Shown one piece after another: positions 7,445 through 13,968 of a stretch of DNA of 15,832 nucleotides; position 1 is the first letter of the stretch; every line of letters begins with the position of its first letter. Both the position numbers and the translations under genes were made by a program. Where the stretch lies: the NCBI GenBank assembly GCA_018384835.1, contig JAHAYB010000033.1, positions 1-15,832 on the forward strand, in the 5' to 3' direction. Below the pieces are notes generated by a model, which was not told the origin of the DNA, ran no database searches, and worked only from the letters and a program-made list of their open reading frames with translations. The DNA comes from Comamonas sp. GTDB lineage: Bacteria > Pseudomonadota > Gammaproteobacteria > Burkholderiales > Burkholderiaceae_C.

Positions 7445-8309
7445 GCCTGCCCTCCTTCCCGCCCCTGCTCCAGCGCTTGCACCAGCTTTTGCACCTCTTG
7501 CAGCTTGCCCCCGCTACAGCCGCCGCGCCTGGCTGCTGGGGGCAGCGGTAGCCGTGGGCGCAGCCGCCCTCGCAGCCAGCGCCCCGCCCGCTTGGGCGCA
7601 AGACAGCAGCATCACCCTGGTGCTGCCCGATGGCATCTTGCTAGAGCGCAGCGGGCAGGACCTGTTTTTAAGCGCACAGTGGCAATGGCAGCTCCCCGCG
7701 CCGGTGGAGCAGGCGCTGCTGCACGGCATTCCCATTCACTTCGTGATTCAGGCCGAACTGCGCAGCAAACGCTGGTATTGGCGCGATGAGGTGCTGCTGC
7801 ACAGCCGCCGCCATCTGCGCCTGAGCTACCAAGCCCTGACCCGCCGCTGGCGCTTGCACAGCGGCAGCCAAGCGTTTGATGGCCTGGGCTTAAATGCCAG
7901 CCCCGGCCACAGCTACCACAGCCTAGACGAAGCCCTGGCCGCCCTACAACGCCTAGTGCGCTGGCGCATCGGCAGCGCTAGCGAGCTGCCCAGCAGCGGC
8001 CAAGCATGGCTGCAACTGCGCTTTGGCATTGATAGCGGCCAACTCCCCCGCGCCCTGCAACTGGGCACAGTGGGCACGCTGGGGCGCAGCGACTGGGGGC
8101 GGCTGGGGCAGTTTGAACACCCTATTGACTTAGAACGTGTTCACGATTCCCTCGCGGGTGCGCAGATGCGGCCTCGGGCGCTCTGCGGCGTTGCAAATCC
8201 TCGTGATAGCAGTGGCTATCACTGTGGTTTGCGCCTTGCAGCGCATCCCGATCCGCATCCTGCCCACCTTCGCGATGAAATCGTAAACACGTTCGAACAA
8301 CTGCTGTGA
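7404..8309 (+). CDS. DUF4390 secreted protein with MITE-derived C-terminal extension
   Basis: The gene encodes 301 residues of unknown function. It belongs to the DUF4390 family, which in Burkholderiales typically lies between rsmB and an ntrY-like kinase, as here. After a long Pro/Ala-rich start comes RRAWLLGAAVAVGAAAL and an AWA-Q cleavage site near residue 65, a signal peptide with a Tat-like Arg pair. The DUF4390 core follows (SSITLVLPDGILLERSG, IPIHFVIQAELRSKRWYW, LRLSYQALTRRWRLHSG). Residues 244-297 are encoded by a 162-bp palindromic element that leaves the frame open. Removing it would give an end reading IDLEQLL. The start is uncertain: GTG 7398, ATG 7404 and ATG 7407 are all possible, all inside the end of rsmB. 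The stop overlaps the kinase start as GTGA. Whether the extended protein folds is unknown. Confidence 0.8.
   Translation: MMDSSTPCSKKPPEPALLPAPAPALAPAFAPLAACPRYSRRAWLLGAAVAVGAAALAASAPPAWAQDSSITLVLPDGILLERSGQDLFLSAQWQWQLPAPVEQALLHGIPIHFVIQAELRSKRWYWRDEVLLHSRRHLRLSYQALTRRWRLHSGSQAFDGLGLNASPGHSYHSLDEALAALQRLVRWRIGSASELPSSGQAWLQLRFGIDSGQLPRALQLGTVGTLGRSDWGRLGQFEHPIDLERVHDSLAGAQMRPRALCGVANPRDSSGYHCGLRLAAHPDPHPAHLRDEIVNTFEQLL
8133..8294. mobile_element. 162-bp palindromic MITE-like element inside the DUF4390 gene
   Basis: The left end GAACGTGTTCACGATT (8133-8148) is repeated inverted at the right end (GAACGTGTTTACGATT read from 8294). Similarity continues for about 40 bases on each side (CTCGCGGGTGCGCAG against ATCGCGAAGGTGGGCAG). 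At the centre, GTGATAGC (8203-8210) and GCTATCAC (8215-8222) form a perfect stem with a 4-base loop. The whole element is therefore one giant imperfect palindrome. It has no ORF of its own. Bases GAAC occur at both 8133-8136 and 8295-8298, which could be a 4-bp target duplication. The length is a multiple of three and there is no stop in the host frame, so 54 codons are added to the host gene. Confidence 0.7.
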
Positions 8310-10729
8310 ACACGTCCGCCAGCCCCCCACCCACCCCCGATAAACGCCAACGCCGCCAGCGCCAATGGCTGTGGGGCGTGGGCTTGGCAGTAATGACGGC
8401 GCTGGGGCTGGTGCTGCTCTTCCTGCTCACCCTGGCGACCAACAACCGCCGCTTGTACGAGCAGCATTACGCCTGGCTGCTGGGGCTGAATACCGTCGTG
8501 GCCGGATTTTTGCTGCTGGTGCTGCTGTGGATGGCTACCCGCTTGCTGCTGCGCTTGCGCCAGGGCAGGTTTGGCAGTCGGCTACTGCTCAAGCTGGCGG
8601 CTATTTTTGGCTTGGTGGGGCTGCTGCCGGGGTTGTTGATTTACGCCGTCTCTTACCAGTTTGTATCGCGCTCCATTGAAAGCTGGTTTGACGTGAAGGT
8701 GGAAGGGGCGCTGAACGCCGGTGTCACCCTGGCCAGCGTCACCCTGGAAGCCCTGGCCAGCGATATGGGCAACAACACCCGCCACGCCAGCCTGGCGCTG
8801 GCCGATACCCCCGACGCAACCGCCCCCCTGGTGCTAGAGCGTATGCGCGAACAACTCGGTGCCAGCGACATGGTGCTGTGGAGCAGCAGCGGCTCCGTCA
8901 TTGCCAGCGCCAGCCCCTCCTTGCTAGAGCTGGCTCCCACCGAGCGCCCCAGCGCCAGCTTGCTGCGCCAACTGCGCAGCAGCCCACACCCCATCACCAG
9001 CATTGAGGGCTTGGACGACTGGGACAGCGCCCACCCGCCCACGCCTGAGCAACTGGCCGCCGTGCGGGTGCGCGTCTTTACCGTTGTGCCAGCGGCCAGC
9101 CCCCGCTTGGATGTGGATTTGCGCGACCCCTCGCGCTTTGTGCAAGCCAGCCTGCCCCTGCCTAGCGGCGTGGTCAGCAACGCCCTGTCCGTGCAGCAAG
9201 CCCACCGCGAATACCAAGAACGCGCCCTTGCCCGCCAAGGGCTGCGGCGCATGTATATCGGCACGCTGACCCTGAGCCTGTTTCTGGCGGTGTTTGGCGC
9301 GGTGCTGCTGGCCGTGTTGCTGGGGCAGCAACTGGCACGCCCCCTGCTGCTGCTGGCGCAAGGCGTGCGCGATGTGGCGCGTGGCGACCTGCGCCCCAAA
9401 GCCGTCTCCCCCGCACGCGATGAGCTGGGTGGCCTGACCCGCTCCTTCGCCCTGATGACCGAGCAACTGCTAGAAGCGCGTACCGCCGTCGATTTAAGCG
9501 TGCAGCAAACCCAAGCCGCCCGCACCCATTTGCAAACTATTCTGGACAACCTCACCGCTGGCGTGCTGGTACTGGACAGCAACGGCCATATCCTGATAGC
9601 CAACCCCGGTGCCAGCCACATCCTGCGCCTGCCGCTGGAGCAACACCAAGGCCACGCCCTGGCAGCCCTGCCCCGCCTAGCCAGCCTGGCGCAGGTGGCG
9701 CAAGAACAATTTGCCCTGCTAGCCAGCCCCCAGCCCACCGAGGGCGCTGCCGCCCGTACCGCCGCCCAACGCTGGCAACAAGTGCTAGAGCTGGCCGCCG
9801 ACCCCCAGCAAGCCGATAGCGCCGACCCCAGCGCCGCCGTGCCCACCGACAAAACCACCCTGGTCATACGCGGCGCACTGCTGCCGCAAGAGCAGCGCCT
9901 GCTGGTGTTTGACGATATTTCTGAAATCGTCTCCGCCCAACGCTCCCAAGCCTGGGCAGAAGTGGCGCGGCGCGTGGCGCATGAAATCAAAAACCCGCTT
10001 ACCCCCATCCAACTGTCTGCCCAGCGGCTGGAACTCAAACTCAGTGACAAACTGCCGCCCACTGAACAGGCGCTGCTGCAACGCTCCGTCAAAACCATTA
10101 CCGACCAAGTAGCCGCCATGCTGCGCCTGGTCAACGAGTTTCGCGACTACGCCCGCCTGCCCTCTGCCGTGCTGCGCCCGCTGGATTTGAACGCCTTGGT
10201 GCAAGACATCTTGCAGCTCTACCCGGCAGATGCCCCCGGCGTTGCCGTGCAAGCCCAGTTAGACCCCACCATCCCCCCCATTGCCGGTGATGGTGAGCAA
10301 CTGCGCCAAGTTATCCACAACCTCGTACAAAACGCCCAAGATGCCAGCGAACAGCGCAGTCAGGAAAACCCCACCGAGCAGGCCAGCGCCCCCGTACTCA
10401 TCAGCACCCAATGGCTAGCGCAAGCGGGCAAAGTGCGCCTAAGCGTGAGTGACAGCGGCGCAGGCTTTCCCCCCGCTATCTTGCAACGCGCCTTTGAGCC
10501 ATACATCACCACCAAAGCCAAGGGCACTGGCCTGGGGCTGGCCGTCGTGAAAAAAATTGCCGACGAGCACAACGCCCATATCGACCTAAGCAACCGCCTA
10601 GAGCACAGCCACGGCGAGCACAGCCACCCGGCTGTTTTAGGCGCACAAGTGTCGCTATCATTCGCCCCTATGAGTGCCCCCAGCACAACCCGTACACTAC
10701 ACCCCCATGGCAAACATATTGGTAGTTGA
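8306..10729 (+). CDS. ntrY: NtrY-like sensor histidine kinase
   Basis: This 807-residue membrane kinase would autophosphorylate and signal to the adjacent regulator. Hydrophobic helices lie at about 22-42, 57-80 and 96-117. A roughly 200-residue periplasmic domain follows, then another helix at 318-340. A HAMP domain (343-395), a PAS domain (405-540), HisKA with RRVAHEIKNPLTP (phospho-acceptor His559) and HATPase_c follow. The latter has NLVQNAQDA (Asn676), DSGAG (716-720) and GTGLGL (740-745). The start is GTG 8306, overlapping the DUF4390 stop (GTGA) with no ribosome binding site, so translation is probably coupled. The C-terminus is His-rich (HSHGEHSH at 767-774, HPHGKH at 799-804). The stimulus is unknown; NtrY homologues have been linked to nitrogen and redox control. 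Confidence 0.88.
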   Translation: MNTSASPPPTPDKRQRRQRQWLWGVGLAVMTALGLVLLFLLTLATNNRRLYEQHYAWLLGLNTVVAGFLLLVLLWMATRLLLRLRQGRFGSRLLLKLAAIFGLVGLLPGLLIYAVSYQFVSRSIESWFDVKVEGALNAGVTLASVTLEALASDMGNNTRHASLALADTPDATAPLVLERMREQLGASDMVLWSSSGSVIASASPSLLELAPTERPSASLLRQLRSSPHPITSIEGLDDWDSAHPPTPEQLAAVRVRVFTVVPAASPRLDVDLRDPSRFVQASLPLPSGVVSNALSVQQAHREYQERALARQGLRRMYIGTLTLSLFLAVFGAVLLAVLLGQQLARPLLLLAQGVRDVARGDLRPKAVSPARDELGGLTRSFALMTEQLLEARTAVDLSVQQTQAARTHLQTILDNLTAGVLVLDSNGHILIANPGASHILRLPLEQHQGHALAALPRLASLAQVAQEQFALLASPQPTEGAAARTAAQRWQQVLELAADPQQADSADPSAAVPTDKTTLVIRGALLPQEQRLLVFDDISEIVSAQRSQAWAEVARRVAHEIKNPLTPIQLSAQRLELKLSDKLPPTEQALLQRSVKTITDQVAAMLRLVNEFRDYARLPSAVLRPLDLNALVQDILQLYPADAPGVAVQAQLDPTIPPIAGDGEQLRQVIHNLVQNAQDASEQRSQENPTEQASAPVLISTQWLAQAGKVRLSVSDSGAGFPPAILQRAFEPYITTKAKGTGLGLAVVKKIADEHNAHIDLSNRLEHSHGEHSHPAVLGAQVSLSFAPMSAPSTTRTLHPHGKHIGS

Positions 10730-11399
10730 TGACGAGCTTGGCATCCGAGACTTGTTATCCGAAATTCTCAGCGACGAAGGGCACCACGTGGACTTGGCAG
10801 AAAACGCCACCCAAGCCCGCAATGCCCGCTTGGCCAACAGCTACGACCTGGTGCTGTTAGACATCTGGATGCCCGATACCGACGGCGTTACCCTGCTCAG
10901 AGAGTGGGCAAGCGGCGGGCAACTGACCATGCCCGTCATCATGATGAGCGGCCACGCCACCATAGAAACAGCGGTAGAGGCCACGCGCATCGGAGCCATG
11001 TCTTTTCTGGAAAAGCCCATCACCTTGCAGCGGCTGCTCAAAGAGGTCGAGCAAGGTATCAACAAACGCAAAGCCATGCTGCTACAACAAAGCCTGGCGC
11101 AAAACGGCCAAGAGCCTGGCCTTCCCTCCAACGACCCCGGCAGCCCCTACCCTCTCAGAGTAGCGGGGCAAACGCCCCACGAGCCAGCGGCCGCGCTCTC
11201 CCCAGAGCAAGGCTTTAACCTTGACCAGCCCCTGCGCCAAGCCCGCGACAACTTTGAGAAAGCGTATTTTGAGTTCCACCTAGCGCGTGAAAGCGGCTCT
11301 ATGACCCGTGTCGCTGAAAAAACTGGCTTAGAGCGCACCCACCTCTACCGCAAGCTGCGCCAGCTCGGCGTTGACCTGGGACGCAACCGCAAAAACTAA
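10707..11399 (+). CDS. NtrX-like response regulator lacking the AAA+ domain
   Basis: The 230-residue regulator has an intact receiver domain (1-120): acidic pair Asp8-Asp9, phosphorylation site Asp52 in LVLLDIWMPDTDG, switch Ser81 and Lys103 in LEKP. A Pro/Gly-rich linker (130-170) leads to a C-terminal Fis-type helix-turn-helix (about 175-225) with EKTGLERTHLYRKLRQLGV, the signature of NtrX and NtrC C-termini. The sigma-54-interacting AAA+ ATPase domain of about 240 residues that normally lies between them is absent, with no GAFTGA or Walker motifs. The protein should therefore not activate sigma-54 promoters in the usual way. The ATG at 10707 begins the receiver (MANILVVDDE) and overlaps the kinase gene by 23 bases without a ribosome binding site. 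I have seen similar short regulators in Burkholderiales, so this is probably a lineage trait and not a deletion in this strain. Confidence 0.87.
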   Translation: MANILVVDDELGIRDLLSEILSDEGHHVDLAENATQARNARLANSYDLVLLDIWMPDTDGVTLLREWASGGQLTMPVIMMSGHATIETAVEATRIGAMSFLEKPITLQRLLKEVEQGINKRKAMLLQQSLAQNGQEPGLPSNDPGSPYPLRVAGQTPHEPAAALSPEQGFNLDQPLRQARDNFEKAYFEFHLARESGSMTRVAEKTGLERTHLYRKLRQLGVDLGRNRKN

Positions 11400-11439
11400 G
11401 CAAATACCTTGTTTCGCCCAAACACCTGAAATTTGTGCT

Positions 11440-11445
11440 TATAAT
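11440..11445 (+). promoter_or_regulatory. Probable tRNA-Phe promoter -10 box
   Basis: A perfect TATAAT lies 33 bases upstream of the tRNA 5' end, with TG four bases before it (TGCTTATAAT). It is followed by the GC-containing discriminator CGCTGC. No good -35 hexamer is visible at 16-18 bases, so an extended -10-like promoter is possible. Confidence 0.55.
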
Positions 11446-11478
11446 CGCTGCTTCACACATGCAGCACACCGCATGTAT

Positions 11479-11554
11479 GGCCCGGTAGCTCAGTTGGTAG
11501 AGCAGCGGATTGAAAATCCGCGTGTCGGCGGTTCGATCCCGTCCCAGGCCACCA
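11479..11554 (+). tRNA. tRNA-Phe (anticodon GAA)
   Basis: A 76-base cloverleaf with encoded CCA is seen. The D arm is GCTC/GAGC. The anticodon stem is GCGGA/TCCGC with loop TTGAAAA, and GAA lies at 11512-11514. The T arm is GGCGG/CCGTC with loop TTCGATC. The acceptor stem GGCCCGG/CCAGGCC has six pairs and one C5-A68 mismatch. The 3' end adjoins an integrase gene, so it probably serves as the attachment site and its 3' bases may be element-derived. Translating this tRNA gives the well-known spurious peptide VAQLVEQRIENPRVGGSIP, which should not be annotated. Confidence 0.97.
11531..11554 (+). other. Probable attL at the tRNA-Phe 3' end
   Basis: P4-type integrases usually recombine within the T-loop to 3' end of a tRNA gene and regenerate it. 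The integrase here starts 177 bases downstream of the tRNA and points away from it. The single acceptor mismatch (A at 11546) lies in this segment. The matching direct repeat (attR) is not in the window, so the exact core cannot be fixed. Confidence 0.5.
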
Positions 11555-11586
11555 AATCACTGTTTCATGCAATGTCATGAAGCCTC

Positions 11587-11622
11587 AAAACCCGCTACTT
11601 CCCCAGGTAAGCGGGTTTTTTG
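11587..11622 (+). terminator. Rho-independent terminator after tRNA-Phe
   Basis: AAAACCCGCT (11587-11596) pairs with AGCGGGTTTT (11610-11619) in a 10-bp stem with a 13-base loop, and the T-run continues to 11621 followed by GTTGT. It is well placed to end the tRNA transcript and to insulate the integrase gene. If the element begins in the tRNA 3' end, this terminator is element DNA. Confidence 0.8.
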
Positions 11623-11668
11623 TTGTCTCGCCTTGTCTCATAATGCGCCACTACATCCCGCAAAATTT

Positions 11669-11715
11669 ACGGTACTTCTAACGGTACTTTGAAATACCGT
11701 CCAAAAAAGTACCGT
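11669..11715. promoter_or_regulatory. Nested direct and inverted repeats upstream of int
   Basis: ACGGTACTT occurs at 11669-11677 and 11681-11689, exactly 12 bases apart. Its inverse AAGTACCGT lies at 11707-11715 and a degenerate inverse (AAATACCGT) at 11692-11700. The four boxes form a nested palindrome ending 15 bases before the int start codon. They may be integrase arm sites or an operator for int autoregulation. Confidence 0.65.
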
Positions 11716-11730
11716 TACCAAGAGGCAGAC

Positions 11731-12981
11731 ATGGCACTGACAGACACCGCTGCAAAGAATGCAAAGCCAGACCTGGCTAAACCCACGGGCTACAAGCTGG
11801 CCGATGCGCTGGGGCTTTTCCTGCTGGTTAAACCTGCTGGCAAGTATTGGCGCATGGACTACACCAGACCCAGCGGCAAGCGCAACACGCTAGCCCTAGG
11901 CGTGTATCCAGCCATCAGCCTGAGCGCTGCCCGCAAAGCCAGAGATGCCGCCCGCGCCCTGTTAGCCCAGGGCATCGACCCCGCCATGCAAAAGCGCATT
12001 GACAAAGCCGCCGCCAAGACAGCAGCCGCCAATACCTTTGAAGCTACCGCCCGCGAGTTCCACCAAGTGCAGGCCCAAAGCTGGAGCAGTAGCTATGCCC
12101 ATAAATGGCTGGCCATGATGGAAAACAACCTATTCCCCCAGATTGGCCGCTTGCCCCTGGCAGACATTACCGCCCCTGTGCTTTTGGATGCACTCAAGAC
12201 TGTAGAGGCCAGAGGGGTACGCGACACCGCCCACACCCTACGCCAGCAGGCGGGGCAGGTTTTCCGCTACGGTATCCAGACAGGCCGCTGTGAGCGCGAC
12301 CCCGTGCCCGACCTGAAAGGCGCACTCAGACCCCACACCACCCGCCACATGGCCGCCCTGCTGGAGCCTGCCCAAGTAGCCGCCCTGATGCGAACCATTG
12401 AAGGCTATGACGGCAGCTCCCTAACCCGTGCTGCTCTACAACTTTCGGCCCTACTCTTTCAGCGCCCCGGCAACATACGCGCCATGCAGTGGGTATGGAT
12501 TGATACCGACAAAGCCATGCTGACCATCCCCGCCGAAGCCATGAAGCGCCGTATCGAGGGCAAGACCAACGGCAGGCCGCATCTAGTCCCCCTGGCCCCG
12601 CAAGCCTTGGCAGCGCTGGAAAGCATTCGCCCCCTGACAGGCCACGGCCAATACGTTTTCCCCAGCGTACGCAGCAGCAAGCGCCCCATGAGCGAAAACA
12701 CCGTAGGCGCTGCCCTACGCCGCATGGGTTACACGGGTGAAGAAATGACCGCCCACGGCTTTCGGGCAATGGCGCGTACCTTGATTGCCGAGCGCATGCC
12801 CGACATTCACCAGGACGCAATCGAAGCCCAGCTAGCCCACGGCAAAAGCGGGGTGCTTGGTATGGCCTATGACCGGGCCGAATACATGGAGCAGCGCAAG
12901 CGCATGATGCGCCTATGGGCAGACTACCTAGACCAGTTACGGCAAGGCGCGGAAGTGCTGCCCTTCAAGCGCAGCGCCTGA
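11731..12981 (+). CDS. int: P4-type tyrosine recombinase (integrase)
   Basis: The 416-residue enzyme would insert and excise the element at tRNA-Phe. The start is ATG 11731, with AAGAGG five bases upstream. The frame is open back to TTG 11689, but that part lies inside the repeat region. Residues 1-95 form the DUF4102-type arm-binding domain (KLADALGLFLLVKPAGKYW, LALGVYPAISLSAARKARD). About 100-195 form the core-binding domain and 205-400 the catalytic domain. Catalytic residues are all visible: Arg245 in FQRPGNIRAMQW, HLVPL at 284-288, HGFR (His342, Arg345), His370 in QLAHGKSG and the Tyr380 nucleophile in AYDR. The enzyme therefore looks active. No terminator follows; the next 336 bases are non-coding. 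Confidence 0.95.
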   Translation: MALTDTAAKNAKPDLAKPTGYKLADALGLFLLVKPAGKYWRMDYTRPSGKRNTLALGVYPAISLSAARKARDAARALLAQGIDPAMQKRIDKAAAKTAAANTFEATAREFHQVQAQSWSSSYAHKWLAMMENNLFPQIGRLPLADITAPVLLDALKTVEARGVRDTAHTLRQQAGQVFRYGIQTGRCERDPVPDLKGALRPHTTRHMAALLEPAQVAALMRTIEGYDGSSLTRAALQLSALLFQRPGNIRAMQWVWIDTDKAMLTIPAEAMKRRIEGKTNGRPHLVPLAPQALAALESIRPLTGHGQYVFPSVRSSKRPMSENTVGAALRRMGYTGEEMTAHGFRAMARTLIAERMPDIHQDAIEAQLAHGKSGVLGMAYDRAEYMEQRKRMMRLWADYLDQLRQGAEVLPFKRSA

Positions 12982-13027
12982 TGCGACCGTCAGCGCAACC
13001 TAAGCCGTGCGCGACAACGCTTTCCGT

Positions 13028-13096
13028 GGATACCGACTTGGATACCTGGCCGGATACCAGCACGGCTAAAGGCGTAACCACCCCGTAACCGTAACC
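13028..13096. repeat. 12-bp-phased GGATACC array and GTAACC repeats
   Basis: GGATACC occurs at 13028-13034, 13040-13046 and 13052-13058, each exactly 12 bases from the last. GTAACC follows at 13074-13079, 13085-13090 and 13091-13096. The array lies in the 336 bases between int and brnT (12982-13317), where I see no coding gene. Phasing close to a helical turn suggests cooperative protein binding on one face of the DNA. Confidence 0.6.
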
Positions 13097-13179
13097 ACCA
13101 CCCGCCCGCACATTGCACGGTGGATATGAAGTTTTGTGAATAGCTACACCGCCTGAGCCGACAGGCTGCGCCACCACTC

Positions 13180-13220
13180 AAAAGCAGCTTTTCTGTGCGT
13201 ACCGACTTGCGTACTGCCTG
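13180..13220. repeat. Palindrome and second TACCGACTT repeat
   Basis: AAAAGC-A-GCTTTT (13180-13192) is a perfect palindrome around one base. Next to it, GCGTACCGACTT (13197-13208) and GCGTACTGCCTG (13209-13220) are again 12-base units, and TACCGACTT is identical to 13031-13039. A short hairpin GCCTG/CAGGC lies just upstream (13151-13155/13162-13166 region). No gene is evident. Confidence 0.5.
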
Positions 13221-13258
13221 CGCACCACTGGCCTGAAAAGACAGGGCAGCGCGGCCAA

Positions 13259-13281
13259 GGGTATCAATTGAACTGACACCC
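13259..13281. promoter_or_regulatory. Inverted repeat, probable brnT operator
   Basis: GGGTATCA (13259-13266) and TGACACCC (13274-13281) are inverted repeats with one mismatch, separated by ATTGAAC. The spacer contains TTGAAC, a plausible -35 box, with AT-rich -10 candidates at 13291-13300. BrnA antitoxins repress their own operons, so an operator over the -35 fits. It is 37 bases before brnT. Confidence 0.45.
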
Positions 13282-13317
13282 CAGCCAATCAAACATAAAC
13301 ATAACTACAATAAAGCC

Positions 13318-13596
13318 ATGAACATCACCTATGACAGCGCCAAAGATGCTGCCAACCTAGCCAAGCACGGCATTTCATTGGCCGAAGCTGCTGGCTTTGA
13401 ATGGGAAAGCGCCATTGTCTGGCCGGACACCCGCAAAGACTACGGAGAGGCCCGCATGGTGGCTCTGGGTTACATAGGCTTGCGCATCATGGCACTGGTG
13501 TTCACCGACCGCCCCGCCGACCAACCGACCGAGCGCCGCATCATCAGCCTGCGCAAGGCCAACAGCCGAGAGGTGCAACGCTATGCCCAAACTTAA
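13318..13596 (+). CDS. brnT: BrnT family ribonuclease toxin
   Basis: This 92-residue type II toxin would cleave RNA and arrest translation unless bound by BrnA. The family pattern is clear: ITYDSAKDAANLAKHGISL at the N-terminus, YGEARMVALGYIG in the middle, and RRIISLRKANSREVQRY at the end, which holds the basic RNase residues of the RelE-like fold. Length is normal. No strong ribosome binding site precedes the ATG. The stop overlaps brnA by 14 bases, and toxin-first order is normal for this family. An inverted repeat 37 bases upstream is a likely site of autoregulation. Confidence 0.9.
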   Translation: MNITYDSAKDAANLAKHGISLAEAAGFEWESAIVWPDTRKDYGEARMVALGYIGLRIMALVFTDRPADQPTERRIISLRKANSREVQRYAQT

Positions 13597-13864
13597 ACCC
13601 GACACCCTGCTACCCACCGCACAAGAAGATGCAGCCATCACCGCCGCCGCAATGGCTGACCCTGATGCCCAGCCACTCACCGATGCCCAGTGGAGGCAAG
13701 TCGCGCCCTTGGTGCGTCGTGGCCGCCCGGTAGGCAGCGGCAAGAAAGCACAAGTAACCCTGCGCCTGGATACCGAAGTGCTGGACTACTTTCGCGCTAC
13801 CGGGGCAGGCTGGCAAACACGCGCCAATGACGTGCTGCTCAAATGGGTTAGGGGTCACGCCTGA
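13583..13864 (+). CDS. brnA: BrnA family antitoxin
   Basis: The 93-residue antitoxin has an N-terminal toxin-binding region (AMADPDAQPLTDAQWRQV, with the family's D-x-D-x-x-x-L-T-D core). Its C-terminal ribbon-helix-helix DNA-binding domain is VTLRLDTEVLDYFRATGAGWQTRANDVL. The stretch RRGRPVGSGKK before the ribbon is also typical. It starts inside the end of brnT, with GAGAGG about ten bases upstream, so the two proteins are translationally linked. It would neutralise BrnT and repress the operon. On a mobile element this pair favours retention. Confidence 0.9.
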   Translation: MPKLKPDTLLPTAQEDAAITAAAMADPDAQPLTDAQWRQVAPLVRRGRPVGSGKKAQVTLRLDTEVLDYFRATGAGWQTRANDVLLKWVRGHA

Positions 13865-13873
13865 TTGGTTTTA

Positions 13874-13934
13874 CCCCAGCTAGGCAGGGCTGCAATCCTG
13901 CTGAAAAGCCAGTCCTCCCGCTGGCCTGCTGGGG
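13874..13934. other. Imperfect hairpin after brnTA
   Basis: CCCCAGC (13874-13880) pairs with GCTGGGG (13928-13934), and after a one-base bulge AGGC pairs with GCCT (13924-13927). The loop is long and GC-rich. No T-run follows, so this is not a convincing rho-independent terminator. It fills most of the 104-base gap before the next gene. Confidence 0.35.
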
Positions 13935-13968
13935 CATCTTCAACGGGAGCAGCATTCGGGAGGATGTA

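Noticed and set aside
8653..10134. 493-codon minus-strand ORF opposite the histidine kinase
   Set aside because: It is an Arg/Ser/Cys-rich antisense frame typical of GC-rich genes; the plus-strand kinase is unambiguous.
11371..11580. ORF across tRNA-Phe encoding VAQLVEQRIENPRVGGSIP
   Set aside because: This is the classic artefact peptide from translating a tRNA gene; the cloverleaf is clear.
11689..11730. TTG start for int at 11689
   Set aside because: It lies inside the repeat boxes and lacks a ribosome binding site, whereas ATG 11731 has AAGAGG at proper spacing.
13028..13220. CRISPR array
   Set aside because: The repeats are 7-12 bases with 12-base periods and no spacers of constant length; no cas genes are present.
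12990..13292. 100-codon minus-strand ORF in the gap between int and brnT
   Set aside because: There is no recognisable domain and no clear ribosome binding site, and the sequence is dominated by short direct repeats that explain the open frame.
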